DNA of 64,000 nucleotides, from NCBI GenBank assembly GCA_963744005.1, contig CAVURU010000004.1:186001-250000 (forward strand), in the 5' to 3' direction. The position numbers and the translations under genes were made by a program. The notes under the pieces are model-generated. The model made no database searches and was not told where the DNA came from. It was given only the letters and a program-made list of their open reading frames with translations. Source of the DNA: Palsa-504 sp963744005. Lineage in GTDB: Bacteria > Actinomycetota > Actinomycetes > Streptosporangiales > Streptosporangiaceae. Shown in pieces: positions 35,609-45,384 of the stretch (the first letter of the stretch is position 1; the number at the start of each line of letters is the position of its first letter).

Positions 35609-35781
35609 TCTTCAGCGTCCTCGCTGCTTCGAGCGTAACTCCAACGTCACCCGCTGCGAAACCCGGCAGCGGACGCTGGCGCGTGGACAATACGTTGAGA
35701 AATTTATTCCCTTACTCTGCTCTCCGCAGTGACCGAGACCTCATCGTTGACTGTGACGCTCGCAACATTCCTGATTTGTTG

Positions 35782-38015
35782 TCAACCAGCCAGCGAAGTG
35801 CGCAGGAAATCGAGCTGCAGGAGCAGCAGGTTTTCCGCGACGGTCTCCTGCGACGCCATGTGCGTGATCCCGGACAGCGGCAGGACCGAGTGCGGGTACC
35901 CGGCGCCCAGCAGCGCGGCGGACAGCCGCAAGGTGTGCGCGACCACCACGTTGTCGTCGGCCAGCCCGTGGATCAGCATGAGCGGCCGCCGGGCCGTGCC
36001 CTCGCCGGTGGGCGCCGCCACCTGCTCGGCCGGCTCGAGCAGCGAGGACCGGGCGTAGGCCTCGGCGTTCTCGCCCGGCCGGCCCAGGTACCGCTCGGTG
36101 TAGTGGGTGTCGTACAGCTGCCAGTCGGTGACCGGCGCGCCCGCGATGGCCGCGTGGAACACGTCCGGGCGGCGCAGCACGGCCAGCGCGGCCAGGAACC
36201 CGCCGAAGGACCAGCCGCGGATCGCCACCCGGCTGGTGTCCAGGTCGCCGAACCGCTCCGCCGCCGCGTGCAGGGCCTCGATCTGGTCCTCCAGCACCGG
36301 CCCGGCCAGGTCGCCCGCGACCGCCCGCTCCCAGGCCGTCCCGCGGCCAGGCGTGCCCCGGCCGTCCGCGATCAGCACCGCGAAGCCCTGCTCGGCGAAC
36401 CACTGCGGCACCAGGTAGGCCTGCCGGGACCGGACCACCCGCTGCGCGTGCGGTCCGCCGTACGGGTCCAGCAGCACCGGCAGCGGGCCCTGCCCGGGCT
36501 CGTGCCAGGACGGGAACAGCACCGCGGTCTGGATCTCGCGCGGCCCGGCCCGCAGCAGCGCCGGCTGCGGCGCGGGCAGCGCCGGGACCTCGGCCAGCGT
36601 CCTGATCACCGCGGGCGGCGCGCCGGCGCGGTTCACCTCGACCCGGACGCCGTCCTCGTCCAGCGACCGGCGCCAGCTGACCGTGGTACCGCCCCGGCTG
36701 GCCGCGCCGGCCACGCCGCCGCCCGGGACGACCTGGCTCAGGCCGTCCGGGCCGTACCGCCACACCCCGGCCTCGGCCGGGTCCTGCGCCGCCTGGAACA
36801 GCACCGTGTCGCCGTCCACGTCGAGCACGCCGCGCACCTGCAGGCCGGGCGGGGTGACCGCGGTCCGGCCGCCGCCCGGCGTCAGCAGCACCAGGCGGCG
36901 GGTGTCCTGCTCGTCCTGGGCCCACACGATGCGGCCGTCCGCGGTCCAGCCGGGCACGCCGGGGACGATCTCCACCCACTGCGGGTCGGTGTCCTCGTGC
37001 ACGACCGCGGTCGTGCCCCAGCCGGGGTCCACCCGCAGGATCCGCATCGCGCGCTGATCCCGGCTCTGCACCACCACCAGCGGATCGTGCCCGGCCGCCC
37101 ATTCCACGGTGACCAGGTACGGGAAGGCGGCCCGCCGGTCTGCACCGGGACCAGGCCTGCCCGGCCGGTATCAGGCCCGGTGCCGGTGCCGGTACCAGGC
37201 CCGGTGCCCAGGCGGGCCAGGTGCAGGGTCACGTCGGCGTTGGCCGTGCCGGCCGCCGGGTAGGCCACCTCGGCCGCCGCGCGCTCGGGATGCGCGGGGT
37301 CGGCGATGTGCCACCGGTTCACCGGCGTGTCGTCCACCCGCGCGACCAGCAGGGCCGAGCCGTCCGGGGCCCACCAGTAGCCGCGCACGCGGTTCATCTC
37401 CTCGGCCGCGATGAACTCCGCCAGGCCGAAGGTCACGCCCGGCGCGCCGGCCGGGTCCGCGACGGCGCGGTCGTCAGCTGGCCCGGCGTCAGCTGGCCCG
37501 GCGTCGTCCGGCCCGGCCTCGGCCAGCCGGGCCACCCGCAGCGCTCCCCCGCACACGTAGGCCAGCCGCCGTCCGGCCGGGTCGGGGCGCGGGTCCAGCG
37601 CGGGCGTGCGGGTGGCCACCGCGCGCACCGCAGCGGTGCCGTCCGGCCCGTCCGTCCTCAGCGAGGCCGTGTACACCCGGCCGGACAGCGCGAAGACGGC
37701 CAGCGTGACGGCGTCGTCGGTGGCGTAGGCCACGATGCCGCCGGCCTGCTCCCGGACCCGCTCGCGGCGGGCCCGCTCCTCCGGCGGCAGGTCTTCCTCG
37801 CCGCCCCCGTCCGGGCCCAGCGCCCGCGGATCGGCGGCCAGCCGCTCCTGCCCGGTGGCCACGTCCAGGACCCACAGGCACGTCACCGGATCGGCGCCGC
37901 CCTGGGTGCGCAGGTAGACGACCCGGGCGCCGTCGGGCGAGACGCGGAACGCGCGGGGCACTCCCAGGCTGAAGCGCCGGGTCCTGGCCTCCTGGCGGGG
38001 AAAGCTCTCGGTCAT
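35782..38015 (-). CDS. S9 family (dipeptidyl peptidase IV-like) serine peptidase, frameshifted
   Basis: About 744 residues. The N-terminal beta-propeller starts MTESFPRQEARTRRFSLG and runs to LVPV near 37140. The family sequence then continues in another frame as DRRAAFPYLVTVEWAAGHDP, so one base appears to be missing at about 37135-37145. The C-terminal alpha/beta hydrolase has catalytic Ser in GWSFGGFL, Asp in LADDNVVV and His in GITHMA. Such enzymes cleave short peptides, often after Pro. Ala/Gly/Asp repeats in the propeller near 37480 are a lineage-specific insertion. Confidence 0.85.
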
Positions 38016-38045
38016 GGATGAAATCTAGCCAGTTAGGCTCGGTAC

Positions 38046-38795
38046 GTGAGCGACCTGACGCGGCGGCTGCTGCTGGTGCATGCGCATCCGGACGACGAGT
38101 CGATCTACACCGGGGCCACCATGGCCAGGTACGCCGCCCAGGGCGCGCAGGTCACGCTGGTCACCTGCACCCTCGGCGAACTGGGCGAGATCATCCCGCC
38201 GGCGCTGGCTCACCTGGCCGCGGAGCAGGAGGACCGGCTGGGCCCCTACCGGGCCGGCGAGCTGGCCGCGGCGTGCGCCGCCCTCGGCGTGGCCGACCAC
38301 CGGTTCCTCGGCGGCGCGGGCCGCTGGCGTGACTCGGGCATGATGGGCACCCCCGGCAACGACGACCCGCGCTGCTTCTGGCGGGCCGACGTGGACGTCG
38401 CCGCCCGCGCCCTGCTCGACGTCATCGCCGAGGTCCGGCCGCAGGTGCTGGTCAGCTACGACGCCGACGGCGCCTACGGGCACCCCGACCACATCCAGGC
38501 CCACCGGGTGGCGCGCCGGGCCTTCGAGCGGTCCGGCCCAGGCGGGCCGGACCGGTTCTACGTGACGGCCGCGCCGGACCGCCCCGAGGCCACCACGGAC
38601 ATCGACGGGCACGCCTACCTGGGCCGCAAGCAGGACGCCATGCGCGCGCACGAGACGCAGATCACCGTGAAGCCCCCGTTCTTCGCGTTGTCGGACGGGG
38701 TACCCAGACCGCTGACCGGCACCGAGTGCTATACCTTGCTGGCCTGCCCGGCCGGCGGCCGCGCTGGACGGGAGACCGACCTCTTTGACCAGTAA
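38046..38795 (+). CDS. mshB: Mycothiol biosynthesis deacetylase MshB
   Basis: 249 residues from a GTG. The LmbE/PIG-L fold has the zinc motif AHPDDESIYTG, with the third ligand His in YGHPDH; TCTLGELGEIIPP and RFLGGAGRWRDSGMMGTPGN are MshB signatures. It deacetylates GlcNAc-Ins to GlcN-Ins. It is slightly short for the family but all active-site segments are present. It diverges from the S9 peptidase and overlaps the next gene by 11 bases. Confidence 0.93.
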   Translation: MSDLTRRLLLVHAHPDDESIYTGATMARYAAQGAQVTLVTCTLGELGEIIPPALAHLAAEQEDRLGPYRAGELAAACAALGVADHRFLGGAGRWRDSGMMGTPGNDDPRCFWRADVDVAARALLDVIAEVRPQVLVSYDADGAYGHPDHIQAHRVARRAFERSGPGGPDRFYVTAAPDRPEATTDIDGHAYLGRKQDAMRAHETQITVKPPFFALSDGVPRPLTGTECYTLLACPAGGRAGRETDLFDQ

Positions 38796-39210
38796 CCTGC
38801 TGTTGAGGAACGTCGCTGCGGACGGGACGGGCAGGAAGGGGAACGGGTTGCTGCTGACCGCGGGCGCCTACGCCGCCCTGTTCCTGGCCGGCGCGGTCGA
38901 GGGGCTGTTCGGCAGCTTCCAGTACAGCCGGGCGGCACCGGCCGCCGCCCTCGGCTTCGCCGTGCTGCTCTTCGCCAGCTGCGTGCTGGGCGGCTGGGCC
39001 ATGCGGTCGGTCACCGGGGCGGTCATCCCGGCCGCGGGCTGGCTCGCCGCCTCGTTCATCTTGTCCGCGCCGGTCTCCGGCGGCAGCGTCATCATCGCCA
39101 ACACCTCGGCCGGCAAGTGGTATCTCTACGGCGGCACGATCGCCGCGGTCCTCGGCGTGCTCGTCATCTTCCTGGGATCTCTCCGCCGCGCCGGGGCGCC
39201 GCGCCGATGA
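38785..39210 (+). CDS. DUF6113 family membrane protein
   Basis: 141 residues from a TTG that overlaps the mshB end. Four hydrophobic segments (LLLTAGAYAALFLAGAVEGL, AALGFAVLLFASCVLGGWAM, AVIPAAGWLAASFILSA, GGTIAAVLGVLVIFLG) fill the protein. DUF6113 proteins are often next to mshB in actinobacteria, so a link to mycothiol metabolism is possible but unproven. Its stop overlaps the next ATG (ATGA). Confidence 0.75.
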   Translation: MTSNLLLRNVAADGTGRKGNGLLLTAGAYAALFLAGAVEGLFGSFQYSRAAPAAALGFAVLLFASCVLGGWAMRSVTGAVIPAAGWLAASFILSAPVSGGSVIIANTSAGKWYLYGGTIAAVLGVLVIFLGSLRRAGAPRR

Positions 39211-39812
39211 GCGTCGACGCCACCTCCTACCGCCTGGCCGCGGGCCAGTTCCCGAGCGGGATCGTCGTGGTCACCACCGGGGTCGGCCACGCCATGACGG
39301 TGAGCGCCTTCGCCTCGGTCTCCCTGGATCCGCCCCTGGTCCTGTTCTGCGCGGAGAAGATCGCCCGCTTCCACGACGCGGTCCTGGCCGAGGGGTCCTG
39401 GGCGGTGTCGATCCTGGCCGAGGACGACGAGAAGACCGCGCGCTGGCTGGCCACCCGGGGGCGCCCGATGGACGGCCAGCTGGACGGCGTGGCCCATCAC
39501 CCCGGCCCGGTGACCGGAGCGCCCGTCCTGGACACCGCGCTGGCCGTGCTGGAGTGCCGGACCGTCGCCGTGCACGACGCCGGCGACCACAGCATCGTCG
39601 TGGGCGAGGTCCTGGGCGTCGAGGCCCCGGCCGCAGCGGGCCCGGACGGCCCGGCCGAGCGCGGGCCGCTCATCCACCACGCCGGCGCCTACCGCCGGCT
39701 CCGCCCGGCCGGCCAGCCCGGCGCTCACCCGGACCAGCCCGGCTCGTTACCCCCGGCCTGGGCCCCCATGGCCCCCGGCCCCCTGGCCCCGACGGGCCCG
39801 CGGCCCGGCCGG
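39207..39812 (+). CDS. Flavin reductase family (FMN-binding) protein, no proper stop codon
   Basis: Homology covers about 170 residues from the ATG at 39207: SYRLAAGQFPSGIVVVTTG, FASVSLDPPLVLFCAEKIARF, WAVSILAEDDEKTARW and PLIHHAGAYRRL, a flavin reductase/split beta-barrel domain. No stop follows in this frame before the convergent rocD gene; the frame stays open to 41951. The end given here is the last base before rocD and is arbitrary. The final part is Pro/Gly-rich. A lost stop or an indel is likely. ATGA coupling ties it to the DUF6113 gene. Confidence 0.75.
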
Positions 39813-41036
39813 TCACGCCGGGATCAGGGTCTCCTCGATCCGGTCCAGGCCCCAGTCCAGGTCGCGCTCGCTGATCACCAGCGGCGGCGCGAGCCGGATC
39901 GTGTTGCCGTGCGTCTCCTTGGCCAGCACCCCGCGGGCGGCCAGCCGCTCGCAGGCCTCCCGGCCCGCCATGGCGGCCAGGTCCACCCCGGCCCACAGCC
40001 CGCGGCCGCGGACCTCCCGCACGACGCCGGACGGCAGCGCGGACAGCCGCGCATGCAGGTGCTCGCCAAGCGCCGCCGCACGGGCCTGGTACTCCCCGGT
40101 CCGCAGCATGGCCACCACCTCGCGGCCGACCGCGCAGGCCAGCGGATTCCCGCCGAACGTCGATCCGTGCTGGCCCGGCTGCAGGACACCCAGCACCGGC
40201 CAGCTGGACACCATCGCGGACACCGGCACGATGCCGCCGCCGAGCGCCTTGCCCAGCAGGTAGGCGTCGGGCACCACGCCCTCGGCCTCGCACGCGAACG
40301 TGCGGCCGGTGCGGCCCAGCCCGGACTGGATCTCATCCGCGATCATCAAGATTCCGTGCGCGGTGCACAGCTCCCGGATCCCGGCCAGGAACCCGGGCGG
40401 CGGCACGATCACCCCGGCCTCGCCCTGGATCGGCTCGGCCAGCACCGCCACCACGCGGTCGCCCAGCTCGCTGACCAGGGCCTTGACCGCCTCCAGGTCG
40501 CCGTACGGCACGACCCGGAAGCCGGGCGTGTAGGGGCCGAAATCATCCCGCGCGTCCGGATCGGTGGAGAAGCTGATGATGGTGGTGGTGCGGCCGTGGA
40601 AATTCCCGCTGAAGGCGATGATCACCGCCTCGCCGTCGGGTACTCCCTTGACCCGGTAGCCCCACTTGCGCGCCACCTTGATCGCGGTCTCGACCGCCTC
40701 GGCGCCGGTGTTCATGGGCAGCACCACGTCCATGCCGGCCAGCTCGGCCAGCTCGGCGCAGAACAAGCCGAACTGGTCGTGCTCGAAGGCCCGGCTGACC
40801 AGCGTGAGCCGTTCGAGCTGGCGCATCGCCGCGGCGACCAGCCGCGGGTGGCGGTGCCCGAAGTTCAGCGCCGAGTAGGCGGCCAGCATGTCCAGGTAGC
40901 GGCGGCCGTCCACGTCGGTCACCCAGGCGCCCTCGGCCTCGCCGGCCACCACGGGCAGCGGGTGGTAGTTGTGCGCGGCGTGCTCGCCGGACAGCCGCAG
41001 CAGCCCCGCCGCACGCCCGGTCATCATGTCGGTCAC
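39813..41036 (-). CDS. rocD: Ornithine--oxo-acid transaminase
   Basis: 407 residues. Class III aminotransferase with MNTGAEAVETAIKVARKWGY, FSGNFHGRTTTIISFS, the PLP Asp in MIADEIQSGLGRTG and PLP Lys in LLGKALGGGIVPVSA. It transfers the delta-amino group of ornithine to 2-oxoglutarate to give glutamate semialdehyde. Its ATG is 12 bases after the ddaH-like stop, so the two form an arginine/ornithine operon. Confidence 0.94.
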   Translation of the reverse strand: MTDMMTGRAAGLLRLSGEHAAHNYHPLPVVAGEAEGAWVTDVDGRRYLDMLAAYSALNFGHRHPRLVAAAMRQLERLTLVSRAFEHDQFGLFCAELAELAGMDVVLPMNTGAEAVETAIKVARKWGYRVKGVPDGEAVIIAFSGNFHGRTTTIISFSTDPDARDDFGPYTPGFRVVPYGDLEAVKALVSELGDRVVAVLAEPIQGEAGVIVPPPGFLAGIRELCTAHGILMIADEIQSGLGRTGRTFACEAEGVVPDAYLLGKALGGGIVPVSAMVSSWPVLGVLQPGQHGSTFGGNPLACAVGREVVAMLRTGEYQARAAALGEHLHARLSALPSGVVREVRGRGLWAGVDLAAMAGREACERLAARGVLAKETHGNTIRLAPPLVISERDLDWGLDRIEETLIPA

Positions 41037-41048
41037 GGTGTGCCTCCC

Positions 41049-41876
41049 TCAGTCCCGAAGTTCCAGCGTGCAGCACTTGGGCCCGCCGCCGCCCTTGAGC
41101 AGCTCGGACATGTCCACCCCGACCGGCTCGAACCCGTGCTCGCGGAGCTGCCGGGCCAGGCTCCGGGCCCGGGCCGGCAGCACCACGTGCCGGCCGTCGC
41201 TGACCGCGTTCAGGCCGAGTACCTCGGCGTCCTCGTCCTTGGCCTCGATCAGCTCGGCGAACTGGGCGCCGATCGCCGCCTTGGCCGCCTCGTCGAACGC
41301 GGCCGGGTAGTACATGGCGACGTCCGGGCCGAGCACGCACAGCGCGGTGTCCAGGTGGTAGAAGCGCGGGTCGACCAGGCGCAGGCTCACCACCGGCCGC
41401 CCGAACACCTCGGCCAGCTCCGCCGCGGCGGCCTGATCGGACCGGAAGCCGTGCCCGGCCAGCAGCACCCGGCCGGTGAACAGGATGTCGCCTTCGCCCT
41501 CGTTGACGTACCGGGCCAGCCGGGCCCCGGGGTAGCCCGCGTCGTGGAACCACCGCAGGTACGCGCAGGCCTCCTCGGCCCGCTGCGGGTACCGGAACCG
41601 CGCGCCCAGTACCGTCCCGTCCACCACGGTGGCCCCGTTGGCCGCGAACACCATGTCCGGCAGGCCCGGCTGCGGCTCGATCGTCCGCACCTCGTGCCCC
41701 AGCTCGAGGAAGGTCTGCCGCAGCACGGCCCACTGCCGCAGGGCGGTCGCGACGTCCGCCGGCTGCTCGGGCCGCATCCACGGGTTGATCGCGTAGGTGA
41801 CGGCAAAATGCTCCGGCGGGCACATCAGGTACCGCCGCTTCGTCGCCCTGCGGACAGGGCGCCCCCGGTCGCTCAT
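41049..41876 (-). CDS. ddaH: Dimethylarginine dimethylaminohydrolase-like amidinohydrolase
   Basis: 275 residues of the pentein fold: MVFAANGATVVDG, GEGDILFTGRVLLAGHG, FYHLDTALCVLG (catalytic His) and the C-terminal GGGGPKCCTLELRD with the nucleophilic Cys. It would release citrulline or a related product from (methyl)arginine or a guanidino substrate. Its pairing with rocD is common in actinobacteria and suggests ornithine/arginine catabolism. Substrate assignment within penteins is uncertain. Confidence 0.88.
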   Translation of the reverse strand: MSDRGRPVRRATKRRYLMCPPEHFAVTYAINPWMRPEQPADVATALRQWAVLRQTFLELGHEVRTIEPQPGLPDMVFAANGATVVDGTVLGARFRYPQRAEEACAYLRWFHDAGYPGARLARYVNEGEGDILFTGRVLLAGHGFRSDQAAAAELAEVFGRPVVSLRLVDPRFYHLDTALCVLGPDVAMYYPAAFDEAAKAAIGAQFAELIEAKDEDAEVLGLNAVSDGRHVVLPARARSLARQLREHGFEPVGVDMSELLKGGGGPKCCTLELRD

Positions 41877-41971
41877 GAGCTAAGCGTAAGGGCGCGGATA
41901 CCGTCGAATGGCTGCGCTGATCATGCGTGTCGGCGCAGCATCGTTGCGTAAATTCCGGCCTATCCGGAGAT

Positions 41972-41999
41972 CTGTTGCGCAGGATTAATCAAGCAACAG
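41972..41999. promoter_or_regulatory. Inverted repeat between ddaH and dapC
   Basis: CTGTTGC (41972-41978) and GCAACAG (41993-41999) are perfect 7-base arms around an AT-rich 14-base centre. It lies upstream of ddaH and just after the dapC stop, so it could be an operator or a weak terminator. Confidence 0.4.
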
Positions 42000-42036
42000 T
42001 CGGCGGCGCGAGCCAGGGCGCCGGTCCGGCGTCAGC

Positions 42037-43149
42037 TCAGCTCAGCCCGCCGAGCCGCTTGGCCGCGGCTGCGGCCCGCTCGTCGGTCACGGTCAGCGCC
42101 ACCCGGATGTGCCGCTCGCCGGACCGGCCGTACACCTGGCCGGGGGTGACGAGGATTCCGCACTCGGCGGCCAGCAGCTCCGCCGCCGACCAGCCGTCGC
42201 GGTCCGGGCGGGTCAGCCACAGGTACAGCCCGGCCTCGGAGTGCTCGACCGTCCAGCCGGCCCGGCTGAACGCCTCCCGCAGGACCGCGCGCCGGGCCTC
42301 GTACCGGGACCGCTGGACCCGGGCGTGCTCCTCGTCGCCCAGGGCCGCGGTCATGGCCGCCTGGACCGGGTCCGGCACGATCATGCCGGCCTGCTTCCTG
42401 ATGGCCAGCAGGTCGGCGACCAGGGCCGGGTCGCCGGTCACGAACCCGGCCCGGTACCCGGCCAGGTTCGACCGCTTGGACAGCGAGTGGACGGCCAGCA
42501 CGCCCTCGTGCGAGCCCCCGCACACCGACGGATGCAGCACCGAGACCGGCTCGGCCTCCCAGCCGAGGGTCGCGTAGCACTCGTCCGAGGCCACCACTGC
42601 CCCGCGCTCGCGGGCCCACGACACCACCTTGCGCAGGTGCGCGGGCGGCAGCACCCGCCCGGTCGGGTTCGACGGCGAGTTGACCCACACCAGCCGCACC
42701 CGGGCCGGGCCCAGGGACAGCAGGTCGTCCGAGGCCACCGAGGTGGCCCCGGCCAGCCGCGCGCCGGTGTCATAGGTGGGGTAGGCCAGCTCCGGGTACA
42801 CCACCACGTCGCCCGGCCCGAGCCCGAGCATGACGGGCAGCCAGGCGATGAACTCCTTGGTCCCGATGACCGGGAGCACGTCATCCGGCGAGACCGGCAC
42901 GGCCAGCGTCCGGTCCAGCCAGCCCGCCGCGGCGGCGCGCAGCCGGGCCGTCCCGCGGGTCAGCGGGTAGCCGGGCGAGTCCGACGCCGCGGCCAGTGCG
43001 TCCCGGATCACGTCCGGCACCGGATCGACGGGCGTGCCCATCGACAGGTCCACCGCGCCGTCCGGGTGCTCCCTCGCCTTCGCGCCCAGCGGCGCGATCC
43101 GGTCCCAGGTGAACTCGGGCAGCCGGGACGCGAGGGTGACGGGCGTCAT
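42037..43149 (-). CDS. dapC: Succinyldiaminopimelate transaminase
   Basis: 370 residues from the ATG at 43149, which overlaps the ferredoxin TGA in an ATGA. Class I/II aminotransferase with VNSPSNPTGRVL, ASDECYATLGWEAEP and the PLP Lys in VHSLSKRSNLAGYR. It makes N-succinyl-diaminopimelate in lysine and peptidoglycan precursor synthesis. The fdxA-dapC order with dapD on the other side is the usual actinobacterial arrangement. Confidence 0.93.
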   Translation of the reverse strand: MTPVTLASRLPEFTWDRIAPLGAKAREHPDGAVDLSMGTPVDPVPDVIRDALAAASDSPGYPLTRGTARLRAAAAGWLDRTLAVPVSPDDVLPVIGTKEFIAWLPVMLGLGPGDVVVYPELAYPTYDTGARLAGATSVASDDLLSLGPARVRLVWVNSPSNPTGRVLPPAHLRKVVSWARERGAVVASDECYATLGWEAEPVSVLHPSVCGGSHEGVLAVHSLSKRSNLAGYRAGFVTGDPALVADLLAIRKQAGMIVPDPVQAAMTAALGDEEHARVQRSRYEARRAVLREAFSRAGWTVEHSEAGLYLWLTRPDRDGWSAAELLAAECGILVTPGQVYGRSGERHIRVALTVTDERAAAAAKRLGGLS

Positions 43150-43472
43150 TCCTCCGCGGCCTGCGGGGGCAGCGCCGCCACTACCGGGTGGTCCTTGCCG
43201 GTCTTGCCCGTCTTGGACGCGCCGCCGGGGGAGCCGAGCTCTTCGAAGAAGTCGACGTTGACCTTGTAGTACTCCTTCCACTGGTCAGGGACGTCGTCCT
43301 CGTAGTAGATGGCCTCGACCGGGCAGACCGGCTCGCAGGCGCCGCAGTCCACGCACTCGTCGGGGTGGATGTACAGCATGCGGTCGCCCTCGTAGATGCA
43401 GTCGACGGGGCATTCCTCGATGCACGCTCGGTCAAGCACATCAACGCAAGGCTGCGCGATGATGTAAGTCAC
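43146..43472 (-). CDS. fdxA: 7Fe ferredoxin
   Basis: 108 residues from a GTG (TYIIAQPCVDVLDRACIEE). The first cluster region CVDVLDRACIEECPVDCI gives the 3Fe-4S/4Fe-4S pattern; the second is CVDCGACEPVCPVEAI. The tail is acidic and basic, typical of actinobacterial FdxA. It is an electron carrier, co-transcribed with dapC. Confidence 0.93.
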   Translation of the reverse strand: MTYIIAQPCVDVLDRACIEECPVDCIYEGDRMLYIHPDECVDCGACEPVCPVEAIYYEDDVPDQWKEYYKVNVDFFEELGSPGGASKTGKTGKDHPVVAALPPQAAEE

Positions 43473-43539
43473 GGGTGGGCTCCTTCGTCGTTCAGGTCCT
43501 GCTGCATACACAGTATGGCGGGTTGCGGCTCGTGCCGAG

Positions 43540-44478
43540 TCAGCCTGCGACAATACTCTGGCTGGTCGGCTGCCCGGACGGGGCCCGGTGCCAGCCCCCG
43601 CTGCCGCTCGCGGCGTTCCATACGTAACCGGCATACCGTACCTGGCGCAGGCCGTACTGCTGGGCGTTGGCCACCAGCCAGCTGGCCACGGTCCAGCCCG
43701 CCTTGCCCTGCACGTGCACCACGGCCTCCGTCGTAACCTGGCCCTGCTGGTGGCCGGCCGCGGTCCCGGCGCTGGCCGTTCCCGGGCTGGCCGTTCCCGT
43801 GCTGGCCGTCCGCATGGTGCCGACCTTGGTCAGCACGGCGTGCGAGCCGGCCGGGCCGAACGTCGAGGTCAGCTGCCTGAGGGCCGCGGTCAGGTCGGCC
43901 TGGGCACCGGGCGTGTACCAGCACGACACCCCGGCCGCCGACGCGCCGGTGAAGTAGCCGGCCAGCAGCGAGGCCGTCTCGGCCCACTGCTCGTAGGCGT
44001 CCCCGCCCGCGCTGTGCTGCACGTCCTGGGCCGCCTGGCTCACCGGCATGGCGGCGTAGCCGTGCACCTTGACCAGCGCGGCGAAGAACTTCGTGGTGGC
44101 GTACACCGGATCCTGGAGCTCGGTGGCGGTGCCCCAGCCCTGCGACGGGCGCTGCTGGAACACGCCGATCGAATCGCGGTCGCCGTAGTCCAGGTTCTGC
44201 AGCTTCGATTCCTGCAGCGCGGTCGCGTAGGCGATGGTCACCGCCTGCTTGCCCAGCCCGTGCCGGGCCGCCACGCCCGCGATGGTGGCGGCGATGGCCG
44301 CCTGCGAGGTGTCCAGCGGGAGGGCCGCTACGCCGCTGCCCGCCTGGCAGCCGGGCGGCGGCGGTGCCGGGGCGGCAGCCCGGTGGCCGCCGGTGAAGTA
44401 GCCGATCGCCGCGACCGCCAGCACGAGGCCGGCGGCCAGGAAGGCGACGGTCCGCAGCCGGCGGGATGGGGACGGCAC
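43540..44478 (-). CDS. Membrane-anchored lysozyme-like protein
   Basis: 312 residues from the GTG at 44478; a TTG at 44508 is also possible. A signal/anchor helix (TVAFLAAGLVLAVAAIGYFTG) is followed by an exported domain: VAARHGLGKQAVTIAYATAL, then QESKL (candidate catalytic Glu), NLDYGDRDSIGVFQQRPSQGWG, as in SLT-like proteins. A Thr/Ala-Gly linker precedes a C-terminal domain (TVASWLVANAQQYGLRQVRY). The family is found beside dapD in actinobacteria; enzymatic activity is unproven. Confidence 0.75.
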   Translation of the reverse strand: MPSPSRRLRTVAFLAAGLVLAVAAIGYFTGGHRAAAPAPPPPGCQAGSGVAALPLDTSQAAIAATIAGVAARHGLGKQAVTIAYATALQESKLQNLDYGDRDSIGVFQQRPSQGWGTATELQDPVYATTKFFAALVKVHGYAAMPVSQAAQDVQHSAGGDAYEQWAETASLLAGYFTGASAAGVSCWYTPGAQADLTAALRQLTSTFGPAGSHAVLTKVGTMRTASTGTASPGTASAGTAAGHQQGQVTTEAVVHVQGKAGWTVASWLVANAQQYGLRQVRYAGYVWNAASGSGGWHRAPSGQPTSQSIVAG

Positions 44479-44510
44479 ACCAACAGAAGGTACCGCTAAG
44501 CTCGCCAACC

Positions 44511-45350
44511 ATGAACGAAGCTGTCCTTTCCTCGCCGCTCCCGGCCGTCATCGACGAGCTGTGGGAACGGCGGGCCGAGCTGTCCCCGGCCGATGAGCAG
44601 GCTCGCGCGACGGTGGTCGCGGCGGTCGACGCGATCGACGCCGGCCAGGCCCGGGTGGCCTCCGTCGACCCGGCCACCGATCAGGTCGTGGTGGACGAGC
44701 GGGCCAAGCGGGCCATCCTGCTGTCCTTCCGCGTGCTGCCCATGGCCCGGTCCCAGGTGGGCGACTTCCGCTACGACGACCGGGTGCCGCTGACCACGCG
44801 GCTGGACGGCGTCCGGGCCCTGCCCGGCTCGATCGTGCGCTGGGGCGCCTTCGTCGCCCCGGGCGCGGTGCTGATGCCGTCGTTCGTCAACATCGGCGCG
44901 TACGTGGACACCGGGACCATGGTGGACACCTGGGCCACCGTCGGCTCCGGCGCCCAGATCGGCCGGAACGTCCACCTGTCCGGCGGGGTCGGGATCGGCG
45001 GCGTGCTGGAACCGCCGGAGGCGGTGCCGGTCGTGGTGGAGGACGAGGCCATGGTCGGGTCCCGCTGCATGGTCGTCGGCGGGGCCCGGGTTCGCGAGGG
45101 CGCCACGCTGGGCGCGGGCTCCATCCTCACCCCGACCACCCACGTCATCGACGTGGAGACCGGCGAGGAGCTGCCCCGCGGCGAGGCGCCGTCCTGGTCG
45201 GTCTGCGTGGGCGGCACCCGGCTGCGCGAGTTCCCCGGCGGCACGTTCGGCATGCCGTGCCTGCTGGTGCTCAAGCGGCTGCCGGAGGGGGACCGGCTGG
45301 ACAAGTCGTCCCTCAACCAGATCCTGCGTGACCACGGCGTGGACGCCTGA
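44511..45350 (+). CDS. dapD: Tetrahydrodipicolinate N-succinyltransferase
   Basis: 279 residues from the ATG at 44511. The left-handed beta-helix with hexapeptide repeats is evident (VAPGAVLMPSFVNIGAYVDTGTMVDTWATVGSGAQIGRNVHLSGG), and GGTFGMPCLLVLKRLPEG ends the conserved part. It adds succinate from succinyl-CoA in the lysine/DAP pathway, upstream of DapC. It diverges from the lysozyme-like gene across a 32-base region. Confidence 0.95.
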   Translation: MNEAVLSSPLPAVIDELWERRAELSPADEQARATVVAAVDAIDAGQARVASVDPATDQVVVDERAKRAILLSFRVLPMARSQVGDFRYDDRVPLTTRLDGVRALPGSIVRWGAFVAPGAVLMPSFVNIGAYVDTGTMVDTWATVGSGAQIGRNVHLSGGVGIGGVLEPPEAVPVVVEDEAMVGSRCMVVGGARVREGATLGAGSILTPTTHVIDVETGEELPRGEAPSWSVCVGGTRLREFPGGTFGMPCLLVLKRLPEGDRLDKSSLNQILRDHGVDA

Positions 45351-45384
45351 GCCACCGGCCGGAGGCCACTACTCTTAGTGCACG

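Noticed and set aside
35541..37263. Long plus-strand frame opposite the S9 peptidase
   Set aside because: Antisense shadow; catalytic motifs of the peptidase are clear on the minus strand.
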